Below, one piece after another: positions 56,693 through 64,000 of a stretch of 64,000 nt of DNA; position 1 is the first letter of the stretch; each line of letters starts with the position of its first letter. Location of the stretch: contig JAFVUV010000006.1 in NCBI GenBank assembly GCA_017502525.1, positions 124,001 to 188,000 on the forward strand, in the 5' to 3' direction. Origin of the DNA: Clostridia bacterium. Lineage in GTDB: Bacteria > Bacillota > Clostridia > Christensenellales > Borkfalkiaceae. The position numbers and the translations under genes are program-made. A model generated the notes under the pieces. The model was given only the letters and a program-made list of their open reading frames with translations. It did not search any database and had not been told where the DNA came from.

Positions 56693-57986
56693 TTTGTTTC
56701 ATCTCCTTAATTTTTGCTTTTGCGAAAGAAATGCTTTGAACAAGCGAACGCTTTGCAGGGCAGTTAAAGGCGCAAGAGCCACACTCAATACAGTTCATAG
56801 CCCCGTATTTTTCAGCCATTTCAAAGTTGCCACTTAGCGCGTAACTTTCTATGTACATAGGCATTAGTCGCATAGGACAGTTTTTTGCGCAAACGGCACA
56901 GTTAATGCAGTTGGACGGCTGAGTAGCGTTAGTTTCTTCAGCTGTTAGCGCAAGAAGTCCACTAGCGGTTTTTCTAGTATAATGGTTAAGATTTAGCAAT
57001 GCCTTGCCCATCATGGGTCCGCCGGCAACGAATTTAACGGCTAAACCGTTAAGTCCACCACAAAAATCAAGAATATCTTGATAAGGCGTACCGATTAAGG
57101 TTTTAATATTTTTTTGATTGTTAACGCCTTTGCCACTAACCGTCATATAAACTTCGGTGAACGGCTTGTTTAATTCTATCGCTTCGTAACAAGCAATCAT
57201 AGTTTTAACGTTGTGAACGCAACAACCCACGTCAAACGGCATTTTGCCCGTGGGAACTTTTCTACCCGTAGTGCAATATATAAGGTGTTTTTCGCTACCC
57301 ATAGGGTATTGTTTTTTCAAGATTACGACGTCAATGTCGTCATATTTTTCAAAAGCTTTAATCGCTTCAGGCTTGTTTGCCTCAATACCTATAACTATTT
57401 TATTGATGCCAAGCGCTTTAGCGGTGTATTTAATACCTTTATAAATATCATCCGTGCGCTCAATCATAAGTCTAAAGTCGCAATTAAGATACGGTTCGCA
57501 TTCTGCCCCGTTTATAATCAAAAATTCAAGTGGATTTTTTGGGGTAAGTTTTACTGCGGTTGGGAAACCTGCGCCACCTAAACCGACTATACCCGCAAGA
57601 CGAATTCTTTCAACCAAAGCGGATGGTGAAAATTCGGTCATTTGGTCGAAAAGCAACTCGCCGTCGGTTTTATCATTTTTAATTATTACGTATTTTTGTC
57701 TTAAACCAAGTCCGTTGTTAATATCTTCAATCGAAACGACTTCACCGTTAACAGAAGAATAAACGTTTGCGGAAACTGGTCCGTTTTCTTTGGCTATTAG
57801 TTGACCTTTTTTAACCTTATCGCCGACGTTGACGATAGGAACGGACGGCGCACCGATATGCAAACTCATACTTATATAAACCAAGTCTGATGCGGGAACT
57901 TGCTCTATTGGTTTATCACGGCAAAGGTCTTTCATATCTTTAACGTGAATCCCGTATGGAAATTTTTTACCTTTTTTGATACTCAA
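56682..57986 (-). CDS. rnfC: Rnf complex subunit C (NADH-binding)
   Basis: 434 residues. FMN/NADH domain with IVGLGGAGFPTAVKL and INGAECEPYLNCD, plus two C-terminal 4Fe-4S motifs CINCAVCAKNCP and CIECGSCAFNCP. Reduces NAD+ with electrons passed from RnfB. Standard clostridial order C-D-G-E-A-B. Confidence 0.96.
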   Translation of the reverse strand: MSIKKGKKFPYGIHVKDMKDLCRDKPIEQVPASDLVYISMSLHIGAPSVPIVNVGDKVKKGQLIAKENGPVSANVYSSVNGEVVSIEDINNGLGLRQKYVIIKNDKTDGELLFDQMTEFSPSALVERIRLAGIVGLGGAGFPTAVKLTPKNPLEFLIINGAECEPYLNCDFRLMIERTDDIYKGIKYTAKALGINKIVIGIEANKPEAIKAFEKYDDIDVVILKKQYPMGSEKHLIYCTTGRKVPTGKMPFDVGCCVHNVKTMIACYEAIELNKPFTEVYMTVSGKGVNNQKNIKTLIGTPYQDILDFCGGLNGLAVKFVAGGPMMGKALLNLNHYTRKTASGLLALTAEETNATQPSNCINCAVCAKNCPMRLMPMYIESYALSGNFEMAEKYGAMNCIECGSCAFNCPAKRSLVQSISFAKAKIKEMKQNGR

Positions 57987-57998
57987 TTCGCTATCTCC

Positions 57999-58520
57999 TT
58001 ATGTAAAATATATGTCCTGTAAAAATTTGATTTTACGTAATTTTTTTGTTAAAAAGAAAACGGTTGCTCCAACTATCGCACCCGAAATAACACCGCTTAA
58101 AGCAAGGTAAGGGGAATAGGATAGGTAAGCAAAAGATTTCATAACAAAGCAAAAAACCGCGTTTTGACAAACAGCGTTAGCAACACTTCCCGTAACGCTT
58201 ATGGCAATAATGCTAAGGCGTGACGTGTATTTAATGAGTAACACTTGAATAATTAAAGCAATTAAACCTGATGGTAAAGAATACATCAAAGCCGAAATAT
58301 TGCCCGAATATAAACTGCCTAAAGTAACTTTAACAATTAAAACTGCAAAGCCGTATTTATTGCCTAATAACACGACGCATAAAAGAATGAAAACGTTTGA
58401 AAGTCCCATTCTTGCGCCAGGGAAAAATAACGGTGGGAATAGATTTTCAATCATAAAAGTTATTAGCGCGAGCGCGGATAGTAACGCCGATAACGTTAAT
58501 TTCTTTGTGTTTTTTTTCAT
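57999..58520 (-). CDS. Gx transporter family membrane protein
   Basis: 173 residues, about five membrane segments; FPPLFFPGARMGLSNVFILL and VTLGSLYSGN are typical of the family formerly called heptaprenyl diphosphate synthase component I. It regularly precedes rnf or quinone-type flavin genes in Clostridia. An ECF-like substrate component role has been proposed for the family; the substrate is unknown. Overlaps the upstream gene by four bases. Confidence 0.85.
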   Translation of the reverse strand: MKKNTKKLTLSALLSALALITFMIENLFPPLFFPGARMGLSNVFILLCVVLLGNKYGFAVLIVKVTLGSLYSGNISALMYSLPSGLIALIIQVLLIKYTSRLSIIAISVTGSVANAVCQNAVFCFVMKSFAYLSYSPYLALSGVISGAIVGATVFFLTKKLRKIKFLQDIYFT

Positions 58521-59044
58521 TTTATCCCTCCCGTAACGGGTGGGGTAAAGCCACCTGAACCGATAGGCTCTATCGATAAGCCGTGCGGTGCGCAGTATAT
58601 TATACCGCTATTGGATATCGCGGGTGAATAGCAACAATCTTTAGAGTGAGAACAAGTACTTTTAGTAACCTTAGCCGTTTTGTTAGAAAGGTCGAACAAA
58701 ATCACGTTGAAATTAGTTTTGTTTGAGTCGGTATAAATGGTTACTTCAACTCCGTTTTGAATACCAACAGTTTCGATTAAATCATCGTAATCGTTCTGTA
58801 TTTTAACCGTGTTGTTTGTAAAGTAAAAAACTACTTGACCGTCTTTTTTAACGCAAAAACCATTAGCTTGTTTATTTGACGGTAAAACTACGAATACTAT
58901 AATTAAAAACACGACGAATAAAGCGACGAAAGCGTAAGCGAATAAATCACGCGTATAGAATAATTTCGAGCTACTTATTTTTTCTAAACAAGTCTTGTTG
59001 TGATTGTCGATATTAAATTTTTTCTCACTACTTTTGTACCTCAA
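58517..59044 (-). CDS. NusG domain II-containing membrane-anchored protein
   Basis: About 175 residues: short N-terminus, one membrane segment (FAYAFVALFVVFLIIVFVV), then an extracytoplasmic NusG-II domain with the cysteine motif CSHSKDC and PAISNSGIIYCAPHGL. Typical first gene of clostridial rnf operons. The longest frame begins at TTG 59098, but that TTG is the -35 box of the promoter; I place the start at TTG 59044 behind GGGGTGAG, with GTG 59059 as an alternative. Confidence 0.8.
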   Translation of the reverse strand: MRYKSSEKKFNIDNHNKTCLEKISSSKLFYTRDLFAYAFVALFVVFLIIVFVVLPSNKQANGFCVKKDGQVVFYFTNNTVKIQNDYDDLIETVGIQNGVEVTIYTDSNKTNFNVILFDLSNKTAKVTKSTCSHSKDCCYSPAISNSGIIYCAPHGLSIEPIGSGGFTPPVTGGIK

Positions 59045-59069
59045 AACGCCAGAACTCACCCCTATTATA

Positions 59070-59098
59070 ATTTTACTAAAATGCAACGGAGATGTCAA
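59070..59098 (-). promoter_or_regulatory. Promoter of the rnf operon
   Basis: On the minus strand TTGACA (59093-59098) and TAAAAT (59070-59075) with a 17-base spacer, immediately before the NusG-II gene. Confidence 0.75.
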
Positions 59099-59102
59099 CC
59101 GT

Positions 59103-59131
59103 TTGTACCATAATATAAATTAAAGTATAAT
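59103..59131 (+). promoter_or_regulatory. Divergent promoter of the RNA methyltransferase-gal genes
   Basis: TTGTAC (59103-59108) and TATAAT (59126-59131), 17-base spacer; its -35 box lies only four bases from that of the rnf promoter on the other strand. Confidence 0.55.
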
Positions 59132-59206
59132 TATAGTATAAATAAATTTATATAATAAACTTTAATAAAACGCTTGCAAAACTCGTTGGTTTTTATTAGA
59201 ATAATA

Positions 59207-60370
59207 ATGATGGCAAAGTATGGTTTTTTTCCTGAAAAACTTAATATCACGTTAACTTGTGCTTCGGGTGTGGAAAAAGCCTTAAAAAGCGAACTGACGC
59301 GCTTGGGTTATGGTGATGCGCCTGCAATAAACGGTGCACTAACCATTGAAGGTTCGCCTTTAGACGTTGCAAGGCTTAACGTGAATTTGCGCACGGCAGA
59401 CAGAGTTTATATTCGTGTTGCACAATTTACAGCGTTAACTTTTGACGAGTTGTTTGACGGAGTTAAAAGCATTAAGTGGGAAGAATTTTTCCCTGTAGAT
59501 GCAAAAGTTTTAGTTAACGGAAAATGCGTAAAAAGCAAACTGTTTGCGATATCGGCTTGTCAAAGTATAGTTAAAAAAGCCATATCTGATAGGTTGTGTA
59601 GAGTTTATAAGACTAATAGGCTTAGCGAGAGCGGTGCGGAATACGGTTTAGAGTTTTCGATATTCAAAGACGAGGTTACGTTATACATTAACACTAGCGG
59701 TGCGGGACTACATAAAAGGGGATACCGCGATTTAGTGGGAATTGCACCGATAAAAGAAACGCTTGCGTCGGCACTATTATTGTTTTCAGATTTTTATAAA
59801 GAAAAACCGTTTGCCGACCCATTTTGCGGTTCGGGAACGATAGCGATAGAAGCGGCTCGCATAGCTCTTAATATCGCGGGCGGTGTGAATAGAACGTTTG
59901 CATTTAACCGTTGGAATAATTTTGATAAAAAGTATTTCGACTTGGCGTTTAGTGAAGCCAAGGATAAAGAAGATAGAAATAGAAAATTAGAGTTTTTTGC
60001 ATCAGATATAGACCCAAAAGCCGTTAAACTTGCTAAAAGGCACGCGGAACGCGCAGGGGTTGCGGATAAAATAAGATTTGAAACTCAGAGCGTAAAGAAT
60101 TTTAAGTCGGATTTATCGAACGGAACTATCGTTACTAATCCACCCTATGGCGAGCGCGTTTACGATATAAAGGAAGCGGAAATTTGTTATAAGTGGTTAG
60201 GAGAAGCGTATAAAAAGCTTGACGGGTGGTCAGCTTTCGTAATAACTTCGGCAAAAAGCTTTGAAAAGCATTTCGGTCAAAAGTGCGATAGAGAAAGAAA
60301 GTTATACAACTCAAATAGAGAGTGTAAATATTACTACTATTACGGAAAAAGGAGAACGGAGAATGATTAA
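59207..60370 (+). CDS. THUMP-domain class I SAM-dependent RNA methyltransferase (RlmL/YpsC-like)
   Basis: 387 residues from the first ATG of an ATGATG pair; a TTG at 59174 is rejected. THUMP domain (~50-155) followed by a Rossmann methyltransferase with DPFCGSGTIAIEAA and the N6/N2 catalytic TNPPYGER. Probably methylates guanine in 23S rRNA like the RlmL N-terminal half; the exact base is inferred. Overlaps galT by eight bases. Confidence 0.9.
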   Translation: MMAKYGFFPEKLNITLTCASGVEKALKSELTRLGYGDAPAINGALTIEGSPLDVARLNVNLRTADRVYIRVAQFTALTFDELFDGVKSIKWEEFFPVDAKVLVNGKCVKSKLFAISACQSIVKKAISDRLCRVYKTNRLSESGAEYGLEFSIFKDEVTLYINTSGAGLHKRGYRDLVGIAPIKETLASALLLFSDFYKEKPFADPFCGSGTIAIEAARIALNIAGGVNRTFAFNRWNNFDKKYFDLAFSEAKDKEDRNRKLEFFASDIDPKAVKLAKRHAERAGVADKIRFETQSVKNFKSDLSNGTIVTNPPYGERVYDIKEAEICYKWLGEAYKKLDGWSAFVITSAKSFEKHFGQKCDRERKLYNSNRECKYYYYYGKRRTEND

Positions 60371-61898
60371 CGGCAAAATTTTAGTTGAAAAACTTATAAA
60401 GTATGCAAGATGTCATTTGCATTTAGAACAAAGGGACGAGATTTATTTTAGAAATCTTTTACTTAGAGAATTTAGAATTGACGAACCTGCTTTAGACGTG
60501 GGCGATTTAAGTTTTATCGAAAGTTTAGACGTGCCCGACGTAATAGTTTCTGAACTTGAAGAATACGCAGTAGAAAACGGCTTGGCGCAAAAAGGTCTTG
60601 AAAATTTATATAGCACGTATATTTTCGGTCTTTTATCGCCGTTACCGTCTGCAGTGAATAAAAAGTTTATGGAAATTAAACAAAGTCAAGGCATTGAAAA
60701 GGCCTGTGAGTATTTTTACGACTTGTCAGTAAAAAATAATTACGTTCAAAAAACGGCAATTGGCAAAAACTTGAAGTGGGAATACGTTGACGGCGACAAA
60801 TATTTAGAAATTACCGTAAACTTAAGTAAGCCCGAAAAGGACAATAAAGAAATCGCAAAACTTTTAACTGCGCCAAAGAAAGCAAAGTATCCCGCTTGTT
60901 TCCTTTGTAAAGAAAACGAAGGATTTGAAGGACACGCAAGCCATCCTGCACGCGAAAATATAAGGACGATTTCTCTAACTATGGGTGGAGAACCTTGGTT
61001 TGTTCAATATTCGCCGTATGCGTATTATAACGAACATATGATAGCCATTTCAAATCAACACAGACCTATGCATATTGCTTCGGACACCATAGATAAAATT
61101 ACCGATTTCGTTGACTTTTTCCCCAACTATATGATAGGTTCAAACGCAGCGTTGCCTATCGTAGGCGGTTCAATTCTAAACCACGAACATTTTCAAGGTG
61201 GCGAACACTTAATGCCTATGCATAAAGCGCCATTGTTAAAACAATTTGCTAGCGATAAATATCCTACGGTAAAGGTGGGGATAGTCGACTGGTATAATAG
61301 CGTAATAAGGCTTGAAAGTACTGATAGAGCGAATATAAAATCTTTCGCAACCGATATAATCAAATTGTGGGAAACTTATACTGATGAAGAGTGTGGTATT
61401 TACGCGTTCACAGGCGAAACGCCACACAACTCGTTATCTCCCGTATGTAGAAAGGTGGGCGAAACTTATATCATCGACGTAATACTTAGAAACAATAGGA
61501 CTAACGAGGAGTTCCCTGACGGAATATTCCACGCGCATCCAGAGTATCACAATATTAAAAAAGAAGGTATCGGCTTAATTGAGGCAATGGGTTTGTTTAT
61601 TCTACCGGGTAGACTTAAAAAGCAACTCAATATGATAGCGGAAATTCTTTGTGGTAAAGCGCCGTATGATGAAAAAGCACTTAACGATAAAGACAATTAT
61701 TTGTACGCGCATAGAGATATGATAAAAGAACTTATGGCGGATGGATTATCAAAAGATATGGCTACCGCAGAACAAAAGGTAACTGATACAGTTAACAAAG
61801 TTTGTAAAAACATTTTGTTTAATACGGCGGTATTTAAAAACGACCAACAAGGAAAAGACGGTTTCGTGCGTTTCTTAAACGTGTTAGGAGTTAAATAA
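60363..61898 (+). CDS. galT: UDP-glucose--hexose-1-phosphate uridylyltransferase (class 2 GalT)
   Basis: 511 residues from the ATG at 60363 (GGAG upstream). This length and the motifs CFLCKENEGFEGHASHPARE-type segment and ILNHEHFQGG mark the Bacillota GalT-2 family. Exchanges UMP between UDP-glucose and galactose-1-phosphate. With galE downstream it forms a galactose pathway; galK is not in the window. Confidence 0.93.
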   Translation: MINGKILVEKLIKYARCHLHLEQRDEIYFRNLLLREFRIDEPALDVGDLSFIESLDVPDVIVSELEEYAVENGLAQKGLENLYSTYIFGLLSPLPSAVNKKFMEIKQSQGIEKACEYFYDLSVKNNYVQKTAIGKNLKWEYVDGDKYLEITVNLSKPEKDNKEIAKLLTAPKKAKYPACFLCKENEGFEGHASHPARENIRTISLTMGGEPWFVQYSPYAYYNEHMIAISNQHRPMHIASDTIDKITDFVDFFPNYMIGSNAALPIVGGSILNHEHFQGGEHLMPMHKAPLLKQFASDKYPTVKVGIVDWYNSVIRLESTDRANIKSFATDIIKLWETYTDEECGIYAFTGETPHNSLSPVCRKVGETYIIDVILRNNRTNEEFPDGIFHAHPEYHNIKKEGIGLIEAMGLFILPGRLKKQLNMIAEILCGKAPYDEKALNDKDNYLYAHRDMIKELMADGLSKDMATAEQKVTDTVNKVCKNILFNTAVFKNDQQGKDGFVRFLNVLGVK

Positions 61899-61899
61899 G

Positions 61900-62742
61900 A
61901 TGATGAAAATAAGCAATATTATTAACGACAAATTTGATATAATTATCGTAGCAGGACAGTCTAATGCAATGGGCTGTGGTTTGGGAGAAACAAACACTCC
62001 GTGGGAAATCAATGATAAAATTATGATGTTCAATGAAAAGTATACCGCGGACGTTATAAGCACTCCTTATGGGGATAGACTTGAAATAGAAACCACGGGC
62101 GACTGCTATATTAATCAAGCGGACGAACGTGAAGACGGCGCTAATAAACTTGCCGTATTCTGTCTTTCTTTTGCAAAAAAATACGTTGAGAACAATCTTG
62201 ACGAAGATAGAAAAGTTTTAATCGTTCAAACGGCAATTGGCGGTACGGGATTTGCAAGAAATCATTGGGGCAAAGGCGAAAAACTTGAAAAGAGAATGTA
62301 CGAAATGGTTGACGCTGCGCTTTCAATGAACAAAGAAAACCGCATAGTAGCATTACTTTGGCATCAAGGCGAACACGATATTTTTGAGAACGCTGAATTT
62401 GATTATGCAACTAGGTATGCGTACTATACTGAAAAACTAGATGCGTTTTTAAGTGGCGTTAAAGAAAAATACGGCGATATTCCTTTCGTGTCGGGTGGCT
62501 TTTGTAAAGGTTGGATAAGTGAACAAAGTCAAGACAACGTAAACGCAATCAAAAACGGATACAAAACGGTTTACGAAAAGTTTAATAAGGTTGCTCACGT
62601 TTGGGATACTGATGACCTTAAATCTAATTCGGAAGTTGTAAAAGACAATACGGACAATATTCATTTCTGTAGGGATTCGGCGTATGAATTAGGTAGAAGA
62701 TATTATGAAAAATTTATTGAGATAATCAAGGAGAATAAATAA
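61900..62742 (+). CDS. SGNH-type carbohydrate acetylesterase (CE6/sialate O-acetylesterase-like)
   Basis: 280 residues without signal peptide, so cytosolic. Nucleophile block VAGQSNAMGCG, oxyanion/Gln-Gly block WHQGEHD, and C-terminal NIHFCRDS with the catalytic His match the CE6/DUF303 family. Placed between galT and galE with a one-base overlap into galE; it probably removes acetyl groups from sugars before or during galactose breakdown. The substrate is inferred only. Confidence 0.83.
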   Translation: MMKISNIINDKFDIIIVAGQSNAMGCGLGETNTPWEINDKIMMFNEKYTADVISTPYGDRLEIETTGDCYINQADEREDGANKLAVFCLSFAKKYVENNLDEDRKVLIVQTAIGGTGFARNHWGKGEKLEKRMYEMVDAALSMNKENRIVALLWHQGEHDIFENAEFDYATRYAYYTEKLDAFLSGVKEKYGDIPFVSGGFCKGWISEQSQDNVNAIKNGYKTVYEKFNKVAHVWDTDDLKSNSEVVKDNTDNIHFCRDSAYELGRRYYEKFIEIIKENK

Positions 62743-63755
62743 TGAACGTTTTAGTAACGGGTGGCGCAGGATATATAGGTTCGCATACTTCAGTTGAACT
62801 TTTAAACGCAGGGCACGAAGTGGTTTGTATAGACAACTTTATGAACAGTAAATACGAAGCGGTTAAAAGAGTTGAACAAATTACTGGTAAAAAAATTAAA
62901 TTTTACGAAGGCGATATAAGAGATAGGGCTATACTTGATAAAATTTTTACTGAAAATAAGATTGATGCAGTTATCAATTTTGCAGGGCTTAAAGCTGTTG
63001 GCGAATCTTGTGCAAAACCGCTTGAATACTATGAAAATAATATAGAAGGTTTATTAGTTTTAGCGTTTGCTATGCGTGACCACGGCGTTAAGAATTTAGT
63101 ATTCTCTTCATCAGCGACCGTTTACGGCAAACCTAAGAGCGTGCCGATAAAAGAAGATTTCCCACTTTCAACTTCAAACCCATATGGAAGCACAAAGTTG
63201 TTTATCGAATATATTTTAAAAGATTTATATAATGCGGATAATTCTTTCAATATCGCTATATTAAGATATTTCAACCCCGTAGGTGCACACGAAAGTGGTA
63301 TGATAGGTGAAGACCCCAAAGGTATACCTAATAACCTTTGCCCATACATAACGCAAGTTGCCGTTGGGAAAAGAGAATATTTAGGTGTATTTGGAAACGA
63401 CTACAATACTCACGACGGCACGGGGGTAAGAGACTTTATACACGTTGTTGACCTTTCAAAAGGACACGTTCTTGCGGTAAATAAACTTGCAGAAAATCCG
63501 GGGCTATTAATAGTTAACTTAGGAACTGGTCAAGGATACAGCGTTCTTGATATGGTTAAAGCGTTTGAAAAAGTAACGGGCAAACCTATTCCGTATAAGT
63601 TTATGCCTAGAAGACCGGGCGATATTGACGAGTGTTATGCAGACCCGTCGTTAGCACAAGAAATTTTAGGCTTTAAGGCTGAAAAAACGCTTGAAGATAT
63701 GTGTCGCGACGCTATGAATTGGCAAACCAAAAACCCCAACGGATATGATGATTAA
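62742..63755 (+). CDS. galE: UDP-glucose 4-epimerase
   Basis: 337 residues. NAD-binding VTGGAGYIGSHTSVEL, catalytic Ser in FSSSATVYG and YGSTK (YxxxK), then LRYFNPVGAH. Interconverts UDP-galactose and UDP-glucose, completing the GalT cycle and supplying envelope precursors. Confidence 0.96.
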   Translation: MNVLVTGGAGYIGSHTSVELLNAGHEVVCIDNFMNSKYEAVKRVEQITGKKIKFYEGDIRDRAILDKIFTENKIDAVINFAGLKAVGESCAKPLEYYENNIEGLLVLAFAMRDHGVKNLVFSSSATVYGKPKSVPIKEDFPLSTSNPYGSTKLFIEYILKDLYNADNSFNIAILRYFNPVGAHESGMIGEDPKGIPNNLCPYITQVAVGKREYLGVFGNDYNTHDGTGVRDFIHVVDLSKGHVLAVNKLAENPGLLIVNLGTGQGYSVLDMVKAFEKVTGKPIPYKFMPRRPGDIDECYADPSLAQEILGFKAEKTLEDMCRDAMNWQTKNPNGYDD

Positions 63756-63772
63756 TTATTTATAGACAAATT

Positions 63773-63812
63773 AAGGCAAATTTTTGCAAAATTGCAAAAA
63801 TTCGCCTTTTTT
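63773..63812 (+). terminator. Terminator after galE
   Basis: AAGGC plus AATTTTTGCAA pairs with TTGCAAAAATT plus GCCTT with one A-C mismatch, then a T run. Confidence 0.8.
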
Positions 63813-63825
63813 ATTTTTCAAAATA

Positions 63826-63854
63826 TTGCAAAAAATTAAAAAAAGTAGTAAAAT
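63826..63854 (+). promoter_or_regulatory. Promoter of nadE
   Basis: TTGCAA (63826-63831) and TAAAAT (63849-63854), 17-base spacer; AAAGGAG lies before the ATG at 63897. Confidence 0.6.
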
Positions 63855-63896
63855 AGCAATTAAGAAAAATCGTTTTTTATTAAAAAAGGAGATTTT

Positions 63897-64000
63897 ATGG
63901 ATTTAGGCTATATTAAAGTTGGTGCTATTTCAAATCAAATAAAGGTTGCTGACGTAAAATTTAATTTGAATTCAATAAAAGAAGGGATAGATTTGGCAGT
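63897..64000 (+). CDS. nadE: NAD+ synthetase, glutamine-hydrolysing (5' fragment)
   Basis: Only 34 residues are in the window. The start MDLGYIKVGAISNQIKVADV fits the N-terminal nitrilase-type glutaminase domain of long NadE proteins, which begin with a very similar strand. AAAGGAG precedes the ATG. Assignment rests on this short stretch. Confidence 0.6.
   Translation, partial: MDLGYIKVGAISNQIKVADVKFNLNSIKEGIDLA

Noticed and set aside
1-64000. tRNA, rRNA, SRP RNA or RNase P RNA genes
   Set aside because: No intergenic stretch contains a cloverleaf or the conserved motifs; gaps are mostly under 180 bases and are explained by promoters and terminators.

Overview
The window is AT-rich bacterial chromosome. 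Gene content and order (ylxM-ffh-rpsP-khpA-rimM-trmD, plsX-rnc-smc-ftsY, topA-trmFO-hslVU, spoVG, sepF, a six-subunit Rnf complex with its NusG-II and Gx partners, class-2 GalT) point to an anaerobic Clostridia-like member of the Bacillota, probably an uncultured host-associated fermenter. The assignment rests on gene families and synteny only. No tRNA, rRNA, CRISPR array, prophage or insertion sequence was seen.

Layout. 1-1175: 3' part of an AMP-forming acyl-CoA synthetase. 1524-7021: a promoter-driven surface-protein cassette, with a SipW-type (Ser-His) signal peptidase carrying a long cytosolic extension, then two secreted proteins that share a nearly identical 240-residue SipW-type N-terminus but have unrelated C-termini (leucine-rich repeat versus GLUG-like beta-helix). 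7129-8731 (minus): M20 peptidase and spoVG. 8868-15301: murC, a lactate/malate dehydrogenase, a permease behind a yybP-ykoY-type Mn2+ riboswitch, a LysR regulator and aspartase. 15407-19116 (minus): asd-dapA-dapB-yggS-sepF, joining lysine/diaminopimelate synthesis to cell division.

19383-25692: a membrane protein, Hsp33, a TPR/helical-repeat pair, a 49-residue protein and a GNAT-like protein. 25788-33505: asnS-plsX-rnc-smc-ftsY from one consensus promoter. 33524-39278: ylxM-ffh-rpsP-khpA-rimM-trmD-rbgA-rnhB-yraN and rplS (SRP, ribosome maturation, RNase HII). 39341-52892: one long co-directional run, comM-dprA-topA-trmFO-hslV-hslU-hisS-rseC-like-trx-glyA-asnA-tcdA-yfcE. 52956-59044 (minus): NusG-II, Gx transporter, rnfCDGEAB, a ferredoxin:NAD+ ion pump for anaerobic energy conservation. 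59207-63755: an RNA methyltransferase, galT, a CE6-like acetylesterase and galE (Leloir-type galactose handling). 63897-end: start of glutamine-dependent NAD+ synthetase.

The least ordinary parts are the SipW cassette and its mosaic duplication, the riboswitch-controlled ArsB/NhaD-like permease, the dehydrogenase with a malate-type specificity residue, and several duplicated or palindromic promoter elements.
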